A stretch of DNA of 64,000 bases from an uncultured Bacteroidales bacterium. GTDB lineage: Bacteria; Bacteroidota; Bacteroidia; Bacteroidales; FEN-979. The DNA lies in assembly GCA_903887775.1 (NCBI GenBank), contig CAISRB010000016.1, positions 62,001 to 126,000 of the forward strand, read 5' to 3'. How positions within the stretch are numbered: position 1 is the stretch's first letter; every line of letters starts with the position of its first letter. The notes beneath the pieces are model-generated. The model ran no database searches. It was not told the DNA's origin and was given only the letters and a program-made list of their open reading frames with translations. Both the position numbers and the translations under genes were made by a program. Of this stretch, positions 42,030 through 50,822 are shown one piece after another.

Positions 42030-44345
42030 CTAATGGGTACCTGCCATTTCAAATTCAAACAAACCTCCTTCCATAAGCTCTTTATGATGAACCACAAGCC
42101 CGGTCAAAGGTGCGCCCTGTAAACTTACAGATTTTATATAAATATTCTTTTTACTGAGATTCTTTGCCAGGATTGTAAGGGTTTTCCCATTTGGAAGCTT
42201 TATAATCGCTTTCGAGACGCAGGGGCTGCCTACCGAATAGGCATCGGTACCCGGGCAGACAGGGTAGAACCCAAGTGCGCTGAAGATATACCAGGCGCTC
42301 ATCTGCCCGCAATCATCATTCCCACAAAGCCCGTCAACTGAATTACGATACATCGAATCGATGATCTTATGTATCATTTCCTGGGTTTTCCAGGGCTCCG
42401 AAGTCCAGTTGTACAGGTAGGGGATATGGTGGCTGGGCTCGTTGCCGTGAACATAATTCCCTATCAGGCCCTCGCGGGTAACATCCTCGGTTTCGGCAAA
42501 GTACTTATCGTCGAGATGCATCGTAAACAAAGAATCCAGCCTTTTGATAAAGGCTTTGTCGCCGCCCATGAGCCTGATCAGTCCCGGGATATCCTGCTGT
42601 ACGTGAAAGGAATAATTCCAGGAATTTCCTTCAATGAAGCCCTGGTTGCTGGTACTCAGCGGATCGAAGCCGGCCTGGAATGTCCCGTCAATGTTCTTTG
42701 GCCTCATAAAGCCTGTGCGCTGATCGAAAATATTTTTATAATTCATCGAACGTTTCTGGTATTTTATCATTTCCCCGTCGGCGAACATCTGGAGGAGCGG
42801 GCCTGAGACGGAATCGTCCGAAACAGCTTCGGCAAGCCTTGAAATGGCGTAGTCGTCATAGGCATATTCGAGCGTCACCGAAGCCGAGTTCGCGCTTCGC
42901 TGAACAGGAACATAACCGAACTTCATATAATCTGTAATTCCTTCGTAATACCTGTTCGTGGATGTACCGATACAAGCACGCAGGGCATATTCGGCATCAA
43001 AGTTCCTTACTCCTTTCACCCAGGCATCGGCAATCACTGCAACACTGTGATAGCCGCTCATACACCAGTCCTCGTTGCCATGAAACGACCATACGGGCAG
43101 CATCTTTTCGGCGCTCTGGGAATAATGGGCAAGCATCGAGGAGATCATGTCTCCGCTGCGTTGGGGATAAAGCCATGTATAAAAAGGATGCAGCGCCCTG
43201 TATGTATCCCAGAGTGAAAAGACAGTGTAATTGGTAAAGCCTTTTGCCGTGTGGATATCCTGGTCCACGCCACGGTATTTCCCGTCCACGTCCTCGTAAA
43301 TCACAGGGTTCATCAGCACATGATAAAAAGCTGTATAGAAATTCACCTTAAGGTTATTGTCAGCCGTAATTATAATCCGTGAAAGCTCTTTCTCCCAGTT
43401 TTGCTGTGCAAGCCGGCATATCCAGTCAAAATCCCAGTTCGGTATTTCCGCTTTGAGGTTTGCGAGGGCGCCTTCCATACTCACGGCAGAGAGTCCGATT
43501 TTAAGTTCTACCTGTTCCCCTTGTGATGTGCTGAACCCGAACCAGGCCCTTATCTTTTTACCGGCCATCTCCGGAAAGTCCTGGTACTGGCTGAACCTGC
43601 GCCAAAATCCACGGTAGACCGGCTTATCCCAGTTTCGCCATCCGCAGGTTGTAAACGGCTTTGAAAAGGCAAGCGCGAAGTACATATAACGGCTTCTTCC
43701 CCAGCCGCTGGTAATGCGGTAACCTGTTATCAGAGTGTCGTTGACCACACGGATGCTGGCCCAAAGGACTTTACCGTCGTAATTATAAATGCCATGAATG
43801 AGGTCGAGTATGATCCGGGCCGAGTCAGCCTGGGGGAAGGTGTACCGGTGGAAGCCGCATCGTTGGGTGGCTGTAAGTTCGGCAGTCACATCGGGGCCGT
43901 CGAGATGCACCCGGTAATATCCAGGTTCAGCTGTTTCTGTTTCATGGCTGAAAACCGAACGGTATCCTTTTTCCGGATGGTCTGAGGTGCCCGGATTGAG
44001 ATGAAAAGGTCCTGTTGCGGGCATGATGAGGAAATCGCCGAGGTCGGAATGCCCCGTGCCGTTAAAGTGAGTATGGCTGAAGCCCACAATGGTTTTATCA
44101 TCATACTGGTAGCCAGCGCAGTAGCGATATACCTTAGGATTGTATTTCCCCTCTGCATCGTAAGGGATGGTATCCGTATCGGGACTGAGCTGAACGAATC
44201 CAAAAGGCATACAGGCCCCGGGAAAGGTATGCCCCATTTCGCGGGTGCCTATCAGAGGTTTTACGTAGGAGATGAGTGCAGTCTGCTGGGCGGTTGCGAA
44301 AAAGATATCCGCAAGCAAAGCTGCAAGAAAAAAGAGTTTTTTCAT
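42030..44345 (-). CDS. GH92 alpha-mannosidase
   Basis: 771 residues with a signal peptide (1-19). GH92 landmarks are present: N-terminal 'YVKPLIGTREMGHTFPGACM', 'PFGFVQLSPDTDT', 'GFSHTHFNGTGHSDLGDFLI', then in the (alpha/alpha)6 domain 'VFSLWDTYRALHPFY', 'GYHSVAVIADAWVKG', 'GNEPSHHIPYLYNW' and 'GLCGNDDCGQMSAWYIFSAL'. GH92 enzymes are calcium-dependent exo-alpha-mannosidases that trim mannose from N-glycans or yeast mannan. No SusC/SusD pair is nearby, so it is not in a typical glycan locus. Confidence 0.97.
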   Translation of the reverse strand: MKKLFFLAALLADIFFATAQQTALISYVKPLIGTREMGHTFPGACMPFGFVQLSPDTDTIPYDAEGKYNPKVYRYCAGYQYDDKTIVGFSHTHFNGTGHSDLGDFLIMPATGPFHLNPGTSDHPEKGYRSVFSHETETAEPGYYRVHLDGPDVTAELTATQRCGFHRYTFPQADSARIILDLIHGIYNYDGKVLWASIRVVNDTLITGYRITSGWGRSRYMYFALAFSKPFTTCGWRNWDKPVYRGFWRRFSQYQDFPEMAGKKIRAWFGFSTSQGEQVELKIGLSAVSMEGALANLKAEIPNWDFDWICRLAQQNWEKELSRIIITADNNLKVNFYTAFYHVLMNPVIYEDVDGKYRGVDQDIHTAKGFTNYTVFSLWDTYRALHPFYTWLYPQRSGDMISSMLAHYSQSAEKMLPVWSFHGNEDWCMSGYHSVAVIADAWVKGVRNFDAEYALRACIGTSTNRYYEGITDYMKFGYVPVQRSANSASVTLEYAYDDYAISRLAEAVSDDSVSGPLLQMFADGEMIKYQKRSMNYKNIFDQRTGFMRPKNIDGTFQAGFDPLSTSNQGFIEGNSWNYSFHVQQDIPGLIRLMGGDKAFIKRLDSLFTMHLDDKYFAETEDVTREGLIGNYVHGNEPSHHIPYLYNWTSEPWKTQEMIHKIIDSMYRNSVDGLCGNDDCGQMSAWYIFSALGFYPVCPGTDAYSVGSPCVSKAIIKLPNGKTLTILAKNLSKKNIYIKSVSLQGAPLTGLVVHHKELMEGGLFEFEMAGTH

Positions 44346-44486
44346 GGTCTGAGGGCTTGATCAAAAACAGGACGACCTGCAAATATGGTGAAAAACTTTT
44401 GTTGCTTAAAACAGTTGATTTATTTAAATTTGTATGTCTTCTATCGCTATGCTACTGCCTTTATATTTTTCCAATCAGGCTGCCTT

Positions 44487-45551
44487 ATGAAAAAGTTATT
44501 CGTTCTTATAACCAGTTTGCTGCTCTCTTCTACAGTTTCATCCCAGTACTGCCTGCATGACGGAAGAGGTTTCTATACGCAGGAGGATGTCGATAAGTTT
44601 CCGACCGATAATCCGAATTGCAAGGTGATACAGGGGGATATCATCATCAGCGGAGGGGATATCAAAAACCTCGACAGCCTCATGGGGGTGACTTCCATCG
44701 AGGGATATCTTGATATTACGCATACCGAGCTTTTATGGTCTTTAAAAGGACTTGACAGCCTGCAAACCATAGGTGGACGTTTCGGAATATATGCCAACTC
44801 TGGATTATTCAATCTGGAGGGCCTGGGCAGGTTAAAGTCGGTGGGAGGGGTTTTCGAGATATTTGGCAATCCTTATCTTGTAAACCTGAAAGGTCTTGAC
44901 ACCCTGGCGTTTATAGGGAAAAATCTCTGGATCGGCGCCAACCCTGTCCTCGACAGCCTGAAAGGACTGAAAAACCTTTCTGCCATTGGGGGGCTTCTCC
45001 AGATCAATGACAACTTTTCATTAACGAACCTGAGGGAGCTTGACAACCTGAAATCGATAGGCGGGGAGATCATCATCAATTCGAACCCTTCGCTCATAAG
45101 GTTAAACGGTCTTGACAGTATCAATGCCGGTTCCATAGGTGGTTTGGTCATTTATGATAACGAAAACCTGTCGGTTTGCTCCGTTTATGGTATTTGCCGT
45201 TACCTGGAAATCTCATACGCCAGCGTTTCTATTTATCATAATGCGGTTGGTTGCAACAACAGACCTGAAGTGAAAGCGGGTTGCGATACCTTGTCGGTAG
45301 AGAATCTGAATTCTTACAAGGTATGTTCGATATACCCGAACCCCTCAGCCGGCAAAATCAATGTTGAAATTTCGGAAGATCAACTCCCGGGTAAACTGTC
45401 GGTGCTGGATCTTAACGGGGTGGAATTACGGTCACAACCCATCGTCAAAGCGGTGAACTGCGTTGACATCAGCGATCTTAAGAAAGGTGTATATATTGTA
45501 AGGCTGATAAACAGAAACACCGTTGAGACAATTAAAATGATCAAGGAATAG
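44487..45551 (+). CDS. Receptor-L/leucine-rich-like repeat protein with T9SS type A sorting domain
   Basis: 354 residues from ATG 44487 (MKKLFVLITSLLL); a longer frame from 44385 has no signal peptide. The mature protein is built from about seven repeats of roughly 24 residues with the pattern 'LxxLxGLDxLxxIGGxxxIxxNxxL' (LKGLDSLQTIGGRFGIYANS, LKGLDTLAFIGKNLWIGANP, LKGLKNLSAIGGLLQINDNF), as in receptor-L-domain-like solenoids. A type A sorting domain ends it (VCSIYPNPSAGKINVEIS ... KKGVYIVRLINRNTVETIKM). Likely a surface binding protein. Its stop abuts the nth start with no gap. Confidence 0.85.
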   Translation: MKKLFVLITSLLLSSTVSSQYCLHDGRGFYTQEDVDKFPTDNPNCKVIQGDIIISGGDIKNLDSLMGVTSIEGYLDITHTELLWSLKGLDSLQTIGGRFGIYANSGLFNLEGLGRLKSVGGVFEIFGNPYLVNLKGLDTLAFIGKNLWIGANPVLDSLKGLKNLSAIGGLLQINDNFSLTNLRELDNLKSIGGEIIINSNPSLIRLNGLDSINAGSIGGLVIYDNENLSVCSVYGICRYLEISYASVSIYHNAVGCNNRPEVKAGCDTLSVENLNSYKVCSIYPNPSAGKINVEISEDQLPGKLSVLDLNGVELRSQPIVKAVNCVDISDLKKGVYIVRLINRNTVETIKMIKE

Positions 45552-46190
45552 ATGCGTCAGCTGGAACGTTTTAAGCAGGCTATTGCTTATTTCCTGGAAC
45601 ACCGCCCCCAGGCTGAAACAGAACTTGTTTATACCGATCCTTATGAACTGGCGGTTGCCGTGATACTTTCGGCACAGTGCACCGATAAACGCGTGAATAT
45701 GATCACGCCTGCCCTGTTCAGGCAATACCCTACGGCTCTGAGCCTGGCGAAGGCGAAACATGAGGAAGTGTTTGAGCTGATCAGAAGCTGCTCCTATCCG
45801 AATAATAAAACAAAGAACATCATCGGTATGGCGAAGGCGCTGGTCAACGATTTTAACGGTAAAATGCCTTCAGATATCGACGAGCTTCAGAAGCTTCCGG
45901 GCATTGGCCGTAAAAGCGCAAACGTACTGGCAGCCGTGATATTCAACAAGCCGGCTATGGCTGTAGACACTCATGTTTTCAGGGTCGCAGCAAGGATAGG
46001 ACTTACGGTCAACGCTAAAAACCCCTACCAGGCTGAGATGCAACTGATAAAACATATCCCCCGGGATCTTATCCCTCTGGCTCATCACTGGCTTATATTG
46101 CACGGAAGATATGTATGCCAGGCACGCAAACCGAAATGCGATGAATGCGGACTGCAAGCGATCTGTAAATATTATCAAAGCAAAAGCTAA
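45552..46190 (+). CDS. nth: Endonuclease III (DNA glycosylase/AP lyase)
   Basis: 212 residues with all Nth features: 'VAVILSAQCTDKRVN', the helix-hairpin-helix 'LPGIGRKSANVLAAVIF' with the catalytic Lys, 'AVDTHVFRVAARIGL' with the catalytic Asp, and the C-terminal [4Fe-4S] ligands C-x6-C-x2-C-x5-C (CQARKPKCDECGLQAIC). It removes oxidised pyrimidines and cuts abasic sites. The ATG follows the stop of the preceding gene directly (TAGATG), suggesting coupling. A hairpin follows the gene, then recA. Confidence 0.97.
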   Translation: MRQLERFKQAIAYFLEHRPQAETELVYTDPYELAVAVILSAQCTDKRVNMITPALFRQYPTALSLAKAKHEEVFELIRSCSYPNNKTKNIIGMAKALVNDFNGKMPSDIDELQKLPGIGRKSANVLAAVIFNKPAMAVDTHVFRVAARIGLTVNAKNPYQAEMQLIKHIPRDLIPLAHHWLILHGRYVCQARKPKCDECGLQAICKYYQSKS

Positions 46191-46245
46191 GATGCAGGAT
46201 GCTTGTTATCAGGCATCCCGCAGCCCATATCCTACATCCTGCATC
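46191..46245. repeat. GCAGGAT-type inverted repeat after nth
   Basis: GATGCAGGATG (46191-46201) and CATCCTGCATC (46235-46245) are perfect 11-bp complements around 33 bases. The right side contains two 7-base units, ATCCTAC and ATCCTGC. It may serve as a terminator between nth and recA, and it is another seven-base repeat family. Confidence 0.55.
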
Positions 46246-46299
46246 ATATTTTGTTGAAAACTAAATCTTAATCCGTCGGAAAATCCGGACAGGTTTTAA

Positions 46300-46307
46300 T
46301 ATTTTTG
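46300..46307 (+). promoter_or_regulatory. Possible -7 element of recA
   Basis: TATTTTTG fits TAnnTTTG, 110 bp before the recA ATG. No TTTG at the usual -33 distance is seen. A small hairpin (TCAGCA/TGCTGA) lies between it and the gene at about 46373-46387. Confidence 0.3.
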
Positions 46308-46417
46308 AATAAAAATTAGCACGCATACATATCACTTTTTGCCCTCATCCCGGATAAAGAGTAAACATTTGTCAGCAGTTTGCTGATGAGATGGGAATTT
46401 AAAGAAAAGGAGGAAAA

Positions 46418-47422
46418 ATGTCACAGGAAGTAAACAAAGAAAAAGTTAAAGCCCTTCAGCTTACACTCGATAAGCTTGAAAAGGCATACGGAAAAGGCAC
46501 TATCATGCGCCTTGGCGATAATGCAATTGAAGCTGTGGATGTGATCAAAACGGGATCTATCGGGCTGGATGTTGCTTTAGGGATAGGCGGATTGCCGAAA
46601 GGGAGGGTGACTGAGATTTATGGACCTGAGTCCTCGGGAAAGACTACCCTGGCACTTCATGCGATCGCCGAAGCCCAGAAATCAGGAGGCATTGCCGCTT
46701 TCATTGATGCTGAGCACGCTTTCGACCGGTTTTATGCACAGAAGCTGGGTGTGGACGTTGAGAATCTGCTGGTCTCTCAGCCAGATAATGGAGAACAGGC
46801 GCTTGAAATAACAGAAAACCTGATCCGTTCCGGAGCCATTGATATTATTGTCATTGATTCGGTCGCAGCTCTTACCCCAAAAAGCGAGATTGAAGGGGAA
46901 ATGGGTGATTCGAAAATGGGTTTGCAGGCCCGCCTTATGTCTCAGGCACTGAGGAAACTCACATCGACGATCAGCAAAACACAGACCTGTTGTATTTTCA
47001 TCAATCAGCTCCGTGAAAAGATCGGTGTGATGTTCGGAAATCCGGAGACGACCACCGGCGGAAATGCGCTTAAGTTCTATGCCTCCGTACGGCTTGACAT
47101 CCGCAAGCAAACGCAGTTAAAGGATGGTGAAGAAGCGATAGGAAACCGTGTGAGGGTGAAGGTCGTTAAGAACAAGGTTGCTCCTCCTTTCCGAAAAGCG
47201 GAATTCGATATCATTTTTGGTGAAGGTATCTCGAAACCCTATGAAATACTGGACCTTGCCGTTGAAAACAACCTGATCAAGAAAAGCGGTTCCTGGTTTA
47301 GCTATGGAGATACGAAACTGGGGCAGGGCAGGGATGCGGTGAAAAAACTCATACAGGATAATCCTGAACTGATGGACGAGCTCGAAGTCAAGATCAAAGA
47401 ACTGCTTAAAACCCAGAAATAG
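46418..47422 (+). CDS. recA: Recombinase RecA
   Basis: 334 residues. The Walker A '[14 protein letters not shown]', '[15 protein letters not shown]', '[20 protein letters not shown]', L1/L2 DNA-binding loops and '[20 protein letters not shown]' are all standard. RecA forms filaments on single-stranded DNA for homologous recombination and stimulates self-cleavage of S24-type repressors, so it is the natural partner of the XRE/S24 repressor at 56400. A strong ribosome binding site AAGGAGG (46407-46413) lies 4 bases before the ATG, unusual for this phylum. One base separates it from the TPR gene. Confidence 0.99.
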   Translation: MSQEVNKEKVKALQLTLDKLEKAYGKGTIMRLGDNAIEAVDVIKTGSIGLDVALGIGGLPKGRVTEIYGPESSGKTTLALHAIAEAQKSGGIAAFIDAEHAFDRFYAQKLGVDVENLLVSQPDNGEQALEITENLIRSGAIDIIVIDSVAALTPKSEIEGEMGDSKMGLQARLMSQALRKLTSTISKTQTCCIFINQLREKIGVMFGNPETTTGGNALKFYASVRLDIRKQTQLKDGEEAIGNRVRVKVVKNKVAPPFRKAEFDIIFGEGISKPYEILDLAVENNLIKKSGSWFSYGDTKLGQGRDAVKKLIQDNPELMDELEVKIKELLKTQK

Positions 47423-47423
47423 C

Positions 47424-48446
47424 ATGAGAATTTTCATTCTTTGGGCTGTTTGTTTACTGACGATCCTGAACCTGGCCTGTACCAGGGGGACTGAAAAACA
47501 CGGCAAATTAAGCGGGGAGGACTCGCTCAGGGTTACTCTGGCGGACCTGAACAGGCAGATCGCTACTGATGAAAAGGACGCCGGGCTTTATGAACAGAGG
47601 GCGAAACTGTATATTTCCCTGAAGGAGATCAACCAGGCTTTAAATGATATTAACAAGTCGTTGCAGATTGATCCGAAGAAAGCCGCTTCCTATATAACCT
47701 TGTCGGATATCTATTTGCTTATGGGACAACCGCAGAACTGCGAGGAATCGCTTCAGAAGGCAGTGTCGCTGGATCCGAAAAATATAAATGCCAACCTGAA
47801 ACTGGCGAACCTTTACCTGATCGTTAAGGATTATAAGAAGGTCGACCAGTATGTAAAGGAGGTTCTAAGCCTGGATAAAACTAACTCAACGGCCCGGTTT
47901 ACAAGGGCTATAGCATTGCTCGAAACCGGTGATACAGCACATGCTGTCGGCGACCTGATGGATGCGGTTAAACTGAATCAATCATATTTTGAAGCATATA
48001 TGCAGTTAGGTGAGCTGTTTGCCATCCGGAAAGATCCCCTGGCTGCAGCTTACTTCAATAATGCCCTGAGGGTGCGCCCTAACAGTAAAGAAGCGCTTTA
48101 TAACCTGGGGATGTTCTACCAGGAAAGCGGCCAGTACGAGAAGGCAATCGCTGCTTATGAAGTGCTGGGCAAGGCGGATACCACATTCAGGGATGCGCCT
48201 TATAATATCGGTTATATCAACCTGGTTTACCTTCAGGATTTTACAAAAGCTGTGGAGTATTTTTCAAAGGCTATAGCGCGAGATCCTAAATATGCCGAAT
48301 CATGGTATAACAGGGGATTAAGCTATGAACAGCTAAAGGAATACCAGAAAGCTTATGATGATTACCAGAAGAGCCTGAAATTGAAAGTGAATTATGAAAA
48401 AGCAATTACAGGCCTGAACAGGCTCGATAAATGGGTCAGGAAATAG
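47424..48446 (+). CDS. TPR-repeat lipoprotein
   Basis: 340 residues with a lipobox signal (LTILNLACTRG, Cys15). From about residue 35 to the end are eight or so tetratricopeptide repeats (AGLYEQRAKLYISLKEINQA, AASYITLSDIYLLMGQPQNC, EALYNLGMFYQESGQYEKAI, AESWYNRGLSYEQLKEYQKA). TPR solenoids are protein-interaction scaffolds; here periplasmic and lipid-anchored, perhaps in envelope assembly. It starts one base after the recA stop and is probably co-transcribed with it. Confidence 0.92.
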   Translation: MRIFILWAVCLLTILNLACTRGTEKHGKLSGEDSLRVTLADLNRQIATDEKDAGLYEQRAKLYISLKEINQALNDINKSLQIDPKKAASYITLSDIYLLMGQPQNCEESLQKAVSLDPKNINANLKLANLYLIVKDYKKVDQYVKEVLSLDKTNSTARFTRAIALLETGDTAHAVGDLMDAVKLNQSYFEAYMQLGELFAIRKDPLAAAYFNNALRVRPNSKEALYNLGMFYQESGQYEKAIAAYEVLGKADTTFRDAPYNIGYINLVYLQDFTKAVEYFSKAIARDPKYAESWYNRGLSYEQLKEYQKAYDDYQKSLKLKVNYEKAITGLNRLDKWVRK

Positions 48447-48506
48447 GGAGCATCACCGGAGCATCTGAAAACTCAAAACCTTTCCCGGGTCTCACAAGCG
48501 GGTAAT

Positions 48507-48854
48507 TTACTTTCGGGAAAGTTCGGCTTTTAAAGCAGATAGTTCATCCATTAATTTCGTACAAGCCAATTTCAAATCTTCAACAACTTTCTGCAAACCT
48601 GCAGAGGTCTTATTCTTCGCCATTTCATCCAGTTTACGTGACAGCTCGATGGTTTCAGGGTCCTGAAAGTTGGCAACAACCCCTTTCAGGCTGTGAGAAT
48701 TAAACTTCAGCTGGACAAAATCATTATCGAGGATGTTTTTCTCGATCTTTTCAAAACGTTCAGGATATTCTTCGAGGAAGATATCGATGATCTCAATAAT
48801 CGTCTCATTATCGAAATACTGGAAGTTCTGATGTAATTTCTGCCTGTCGATCAT
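48507..48854 (-). CDS. Histidine phosphotransfer (Hpt) domain protein
   Basis: 115 residues forming a stand-alone Hpt four-helix bundle. The phospho-accepting histidine is in 'FNSHSLKGVVANFQDP', preceded by helix 'ETIIEIIDIFLEEYPERFEK'. Hpt proteins carry phosphate from the receiver of a hybrid kinase to a final response regulator. No kinase is adjacent. The hybrid kinase at 8935 lacks an Hpt and is the only candidate partner in this window. Confidence 0.9.
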   Translation of the reverse strand: MIDRQKLHQNFQYFDNETIIEIIDIFLEEYPERFEKIEKNILDNDFVQLKFNSHSLKGVVANFQDPETIELSRKLDEMAKNKTSAGLQKVVEDLKLACTKLMDELSALKAELSRK

Positions 48855-48904
48855 AATTCAACGTTTGTTGCAAATATAAATAATTAAGTTTTCGCAGGCA
48901 ATAA

Positions 48905-50806
48905 TTATTGTGATAATGAAACGACCGACGGAACCGAAGAGTTGTAATCTCTGAACTGCTGATCAGGCGGTTCTGAAAAATTCAGCTGAAGCCAAGGTAC
49001 GCCTTCAGCCGGAGTAGGATAGAAATAGGCGCTGATGAGGAAGGTGGGAAAGATAAGGTTGTCGTTCTTGATCAGAAGCCCGAATCCAACCCCCGTATAA
49101 AATTTGGTCATGAAGAGCTTCGAATAGCCATCATTCCTGAAACCGCCTGCAAACATACCGGTAAGGGCAAACCTGAACCCATATAAGTACCAGGGAGTAA
49201 AGGCCACGGTTGCAAAATAGGCTGAGATGGAACTCACTCCCCTGAAAACTGTGTCGGAACTATAATTGTTGATACGCATGTCCTGGTTTAAATAGGCAAA
49301 ATCGCCGTTCGTCGACGTACGCAGGAATCCCTGCCTGTATACCGAGAATATATAGGTCCTGAATTTGTAACGTTTACCCGGAGTGAAGTAGAGATAGGTC
49401 ATATAATTCAGCCTGGCAACAAAAACACCATCCTCGAAGGTCCTGCGGTTAAAAAAAGCACCTAAATCAAGTCGGCCCTGAAGATAGCCGAACTTCTTTA
49501 TGAAATCTCCCTGGGCATATGTCAATCCTGTATACAGACGTGTGTAAAAATTAGTGTACTGGGGCCCGAACGTAAGTTGCATCAGTCTTCCATACGGTAT
49601 GTTCTCAGTCTTTCCGAAATTTAAAAAATAATCGATCAGGTAATAGTTGTTTCTTGAAAATGCAACACTGGCAAGTAATTGCCTTACATCATAATAACCC
49701 CTGTTTGAATCCAGGCTGATTGTTGGCCCCTGCAGGAATGTCGTGGCCTGGAAGCAAGCGGAAACTATAAAACGGGTAGGGATTTTATACTCAGGGATCT
49801 GGTATGACCGTCCCAGCCATATATACCCTGAATTGGCTTTACTGTACCTGGGATTCTCCTCATCAGGGCCATAGGCGAGTTTATTATACTGGTATGATAA
49901 CCCGCCCGCGTATTTTGTACGGTTTGTTGTAAAGGGACGATCGAGCCAGAAGCCTACGTTCACCTGGTGAAGGTCATCCTGGTAATAGTTAAGGGTCAGA
50001 TCGGTAAATGTGCCCAAGATGTTGGTATAGGTATAGGAGAACCCGTCAAATCTGGCAAAGGGTGCACGCAATGTGGCAAAGGAAAAATTCAGGGAAAGGC
50101 GGTCGCCCAGACCGGCAAAATTGGCATCGAATAAACGGAAGTTTATTTTATTGGGAGTAATGGTTGGAACGACCACCCCGATAGACCAAATATCTTTCGT
50201 CACAACAAGCACGTCAACCGAATCTTCTGATTCAGCCGGAATAACCATTACTCTGGCATCTGTAATGTAATTGAGATCTTTTAAAATACGCTCCTGGTCG
50301 GCCATTACATAAGGGTCTACAGCCTGACCCTCCCTGATCAGTATCATCTTTCGTATAACAAAAGGTGCCGATTGAATATGCACCACGTTCAGAAATTTCC
50401 CTACACCGGGAGGTGGTTTTCTTGCTGTATCTATTACAGTGGGTCCAAAAGGATCGAGGGAAACAATATGGATTTTACGGATTATTTTACCTTCATACTC
50501 CTTGTAAGGATTTTCACTGGCCAATGCCTGAACCGTATCAGGCAGGGAACTGATCTGTGGGGCAGCAAACGCCAGACTGTACAACAGCTTCGTGACCTTG
50601 TGGCGTTTGAAGCGCTGATATACGGAGTCGTAGAATATTTTTGTTTTCTGGGTTTGCTTTTTGTTCATCAGGCTGTCATCCTTCGGTGCAAGGATAGACT
50701 TCTCCTTTTCGGGAACCTGAGCACGAAGAGAAGTGAAGGAAAGCGTGCAAAGCAGGCACAGGGTCAGAATACCATAGTTCATTGCTTGTCTGCCCCTGCG
50801 TTTCAT
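48905..50806 (-). CDS. Outer-membrane beta-barrel protein (BamA/Omp85-like) with POTRA region
   Basis: 633 residues with a signal peptide (about 1-30, ends SLRAQV). Residues about 100-215 contain a POTRA-like module (GKIIRKIHIVSLDPFG, EGQAVDPYVMADQERILKDL, NYITDARVMVIPAES). From about 220 to the end are alternating amphipathic strands typical of a 16-stranded barrel, rich in Tyr and Phe (LNYYQDDLHQVNVGFWLDRP, YTNFYTRLYTGLTYAQGDF). It probably inserts in the outer membrane and translocates or assembles proteins or lipids. It is shorter than BamA, with one clear POTRA. Confidence 0.8.
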   Translation of the reverse strand: MKRRGRQAMNYGILTLCLLCTLSFTSLRAQVPEKEKSILAPKDDSLMNKKQTQKTKIFYDSVYQRFKRHKVTKLLYSLAFAAPQISSLPDTVQALASENPYKEYEGKIIRKIHIVSLDPFGPTVIDTARKPPPGVGKFLNVVHIQSAPFVIRKMILIREGQAVDPYVMADQERILKDLNYITDARVMVIPAESEDSVDVLVVTKDIWSIGVVVPTITPNKINFRLFDANFAGLGDRLSLNFSFATLRAPFARFDGFSYTYTNILGTFTDLTLNYYQDDLHQVNVGFWLDRPFTTNRTKYAGGLSYQYNKLAYGPDEENPRYSKANSGYIWLGRSYQIPEYKIPTRFIVSACFQATTFLQGPTISLDSNRGYYDVRQLLASVAFSRNNYYLIDYFLNFGKTENIPYGRLMQLTFGPQYTNFYTRLYTGLTYAQGDFIKKFGYLQGRLDLGAFFNRRTFEDGVFVARLNYMTYLYFTPGKRYKFRTYIFSVYRQGFLRTSTNGDFAYLNQDMRINNYSSDTVFRGVSSISAYFATVAFTPWYLYGFRFALTGMFAGGFRNDGYSKLFMTKFYTGVGFGLLIKNDNLIFPTFLISAYFYPTPAEGVPWLQLNFSEPPDQQFRDYNSSVPSVVSLSQ

Positions 50807-50822
50807 CGCTGTATTGCCAGCT

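Noticed and set aside
46373..46387. TCAGCA/TGCTGA hairpin upstream of recA as an SOS box
   Set aside because: It is only a 6-bp stem, does not match the candidate S24 operator, and lies in the leader, so no regulatory claim is justified.
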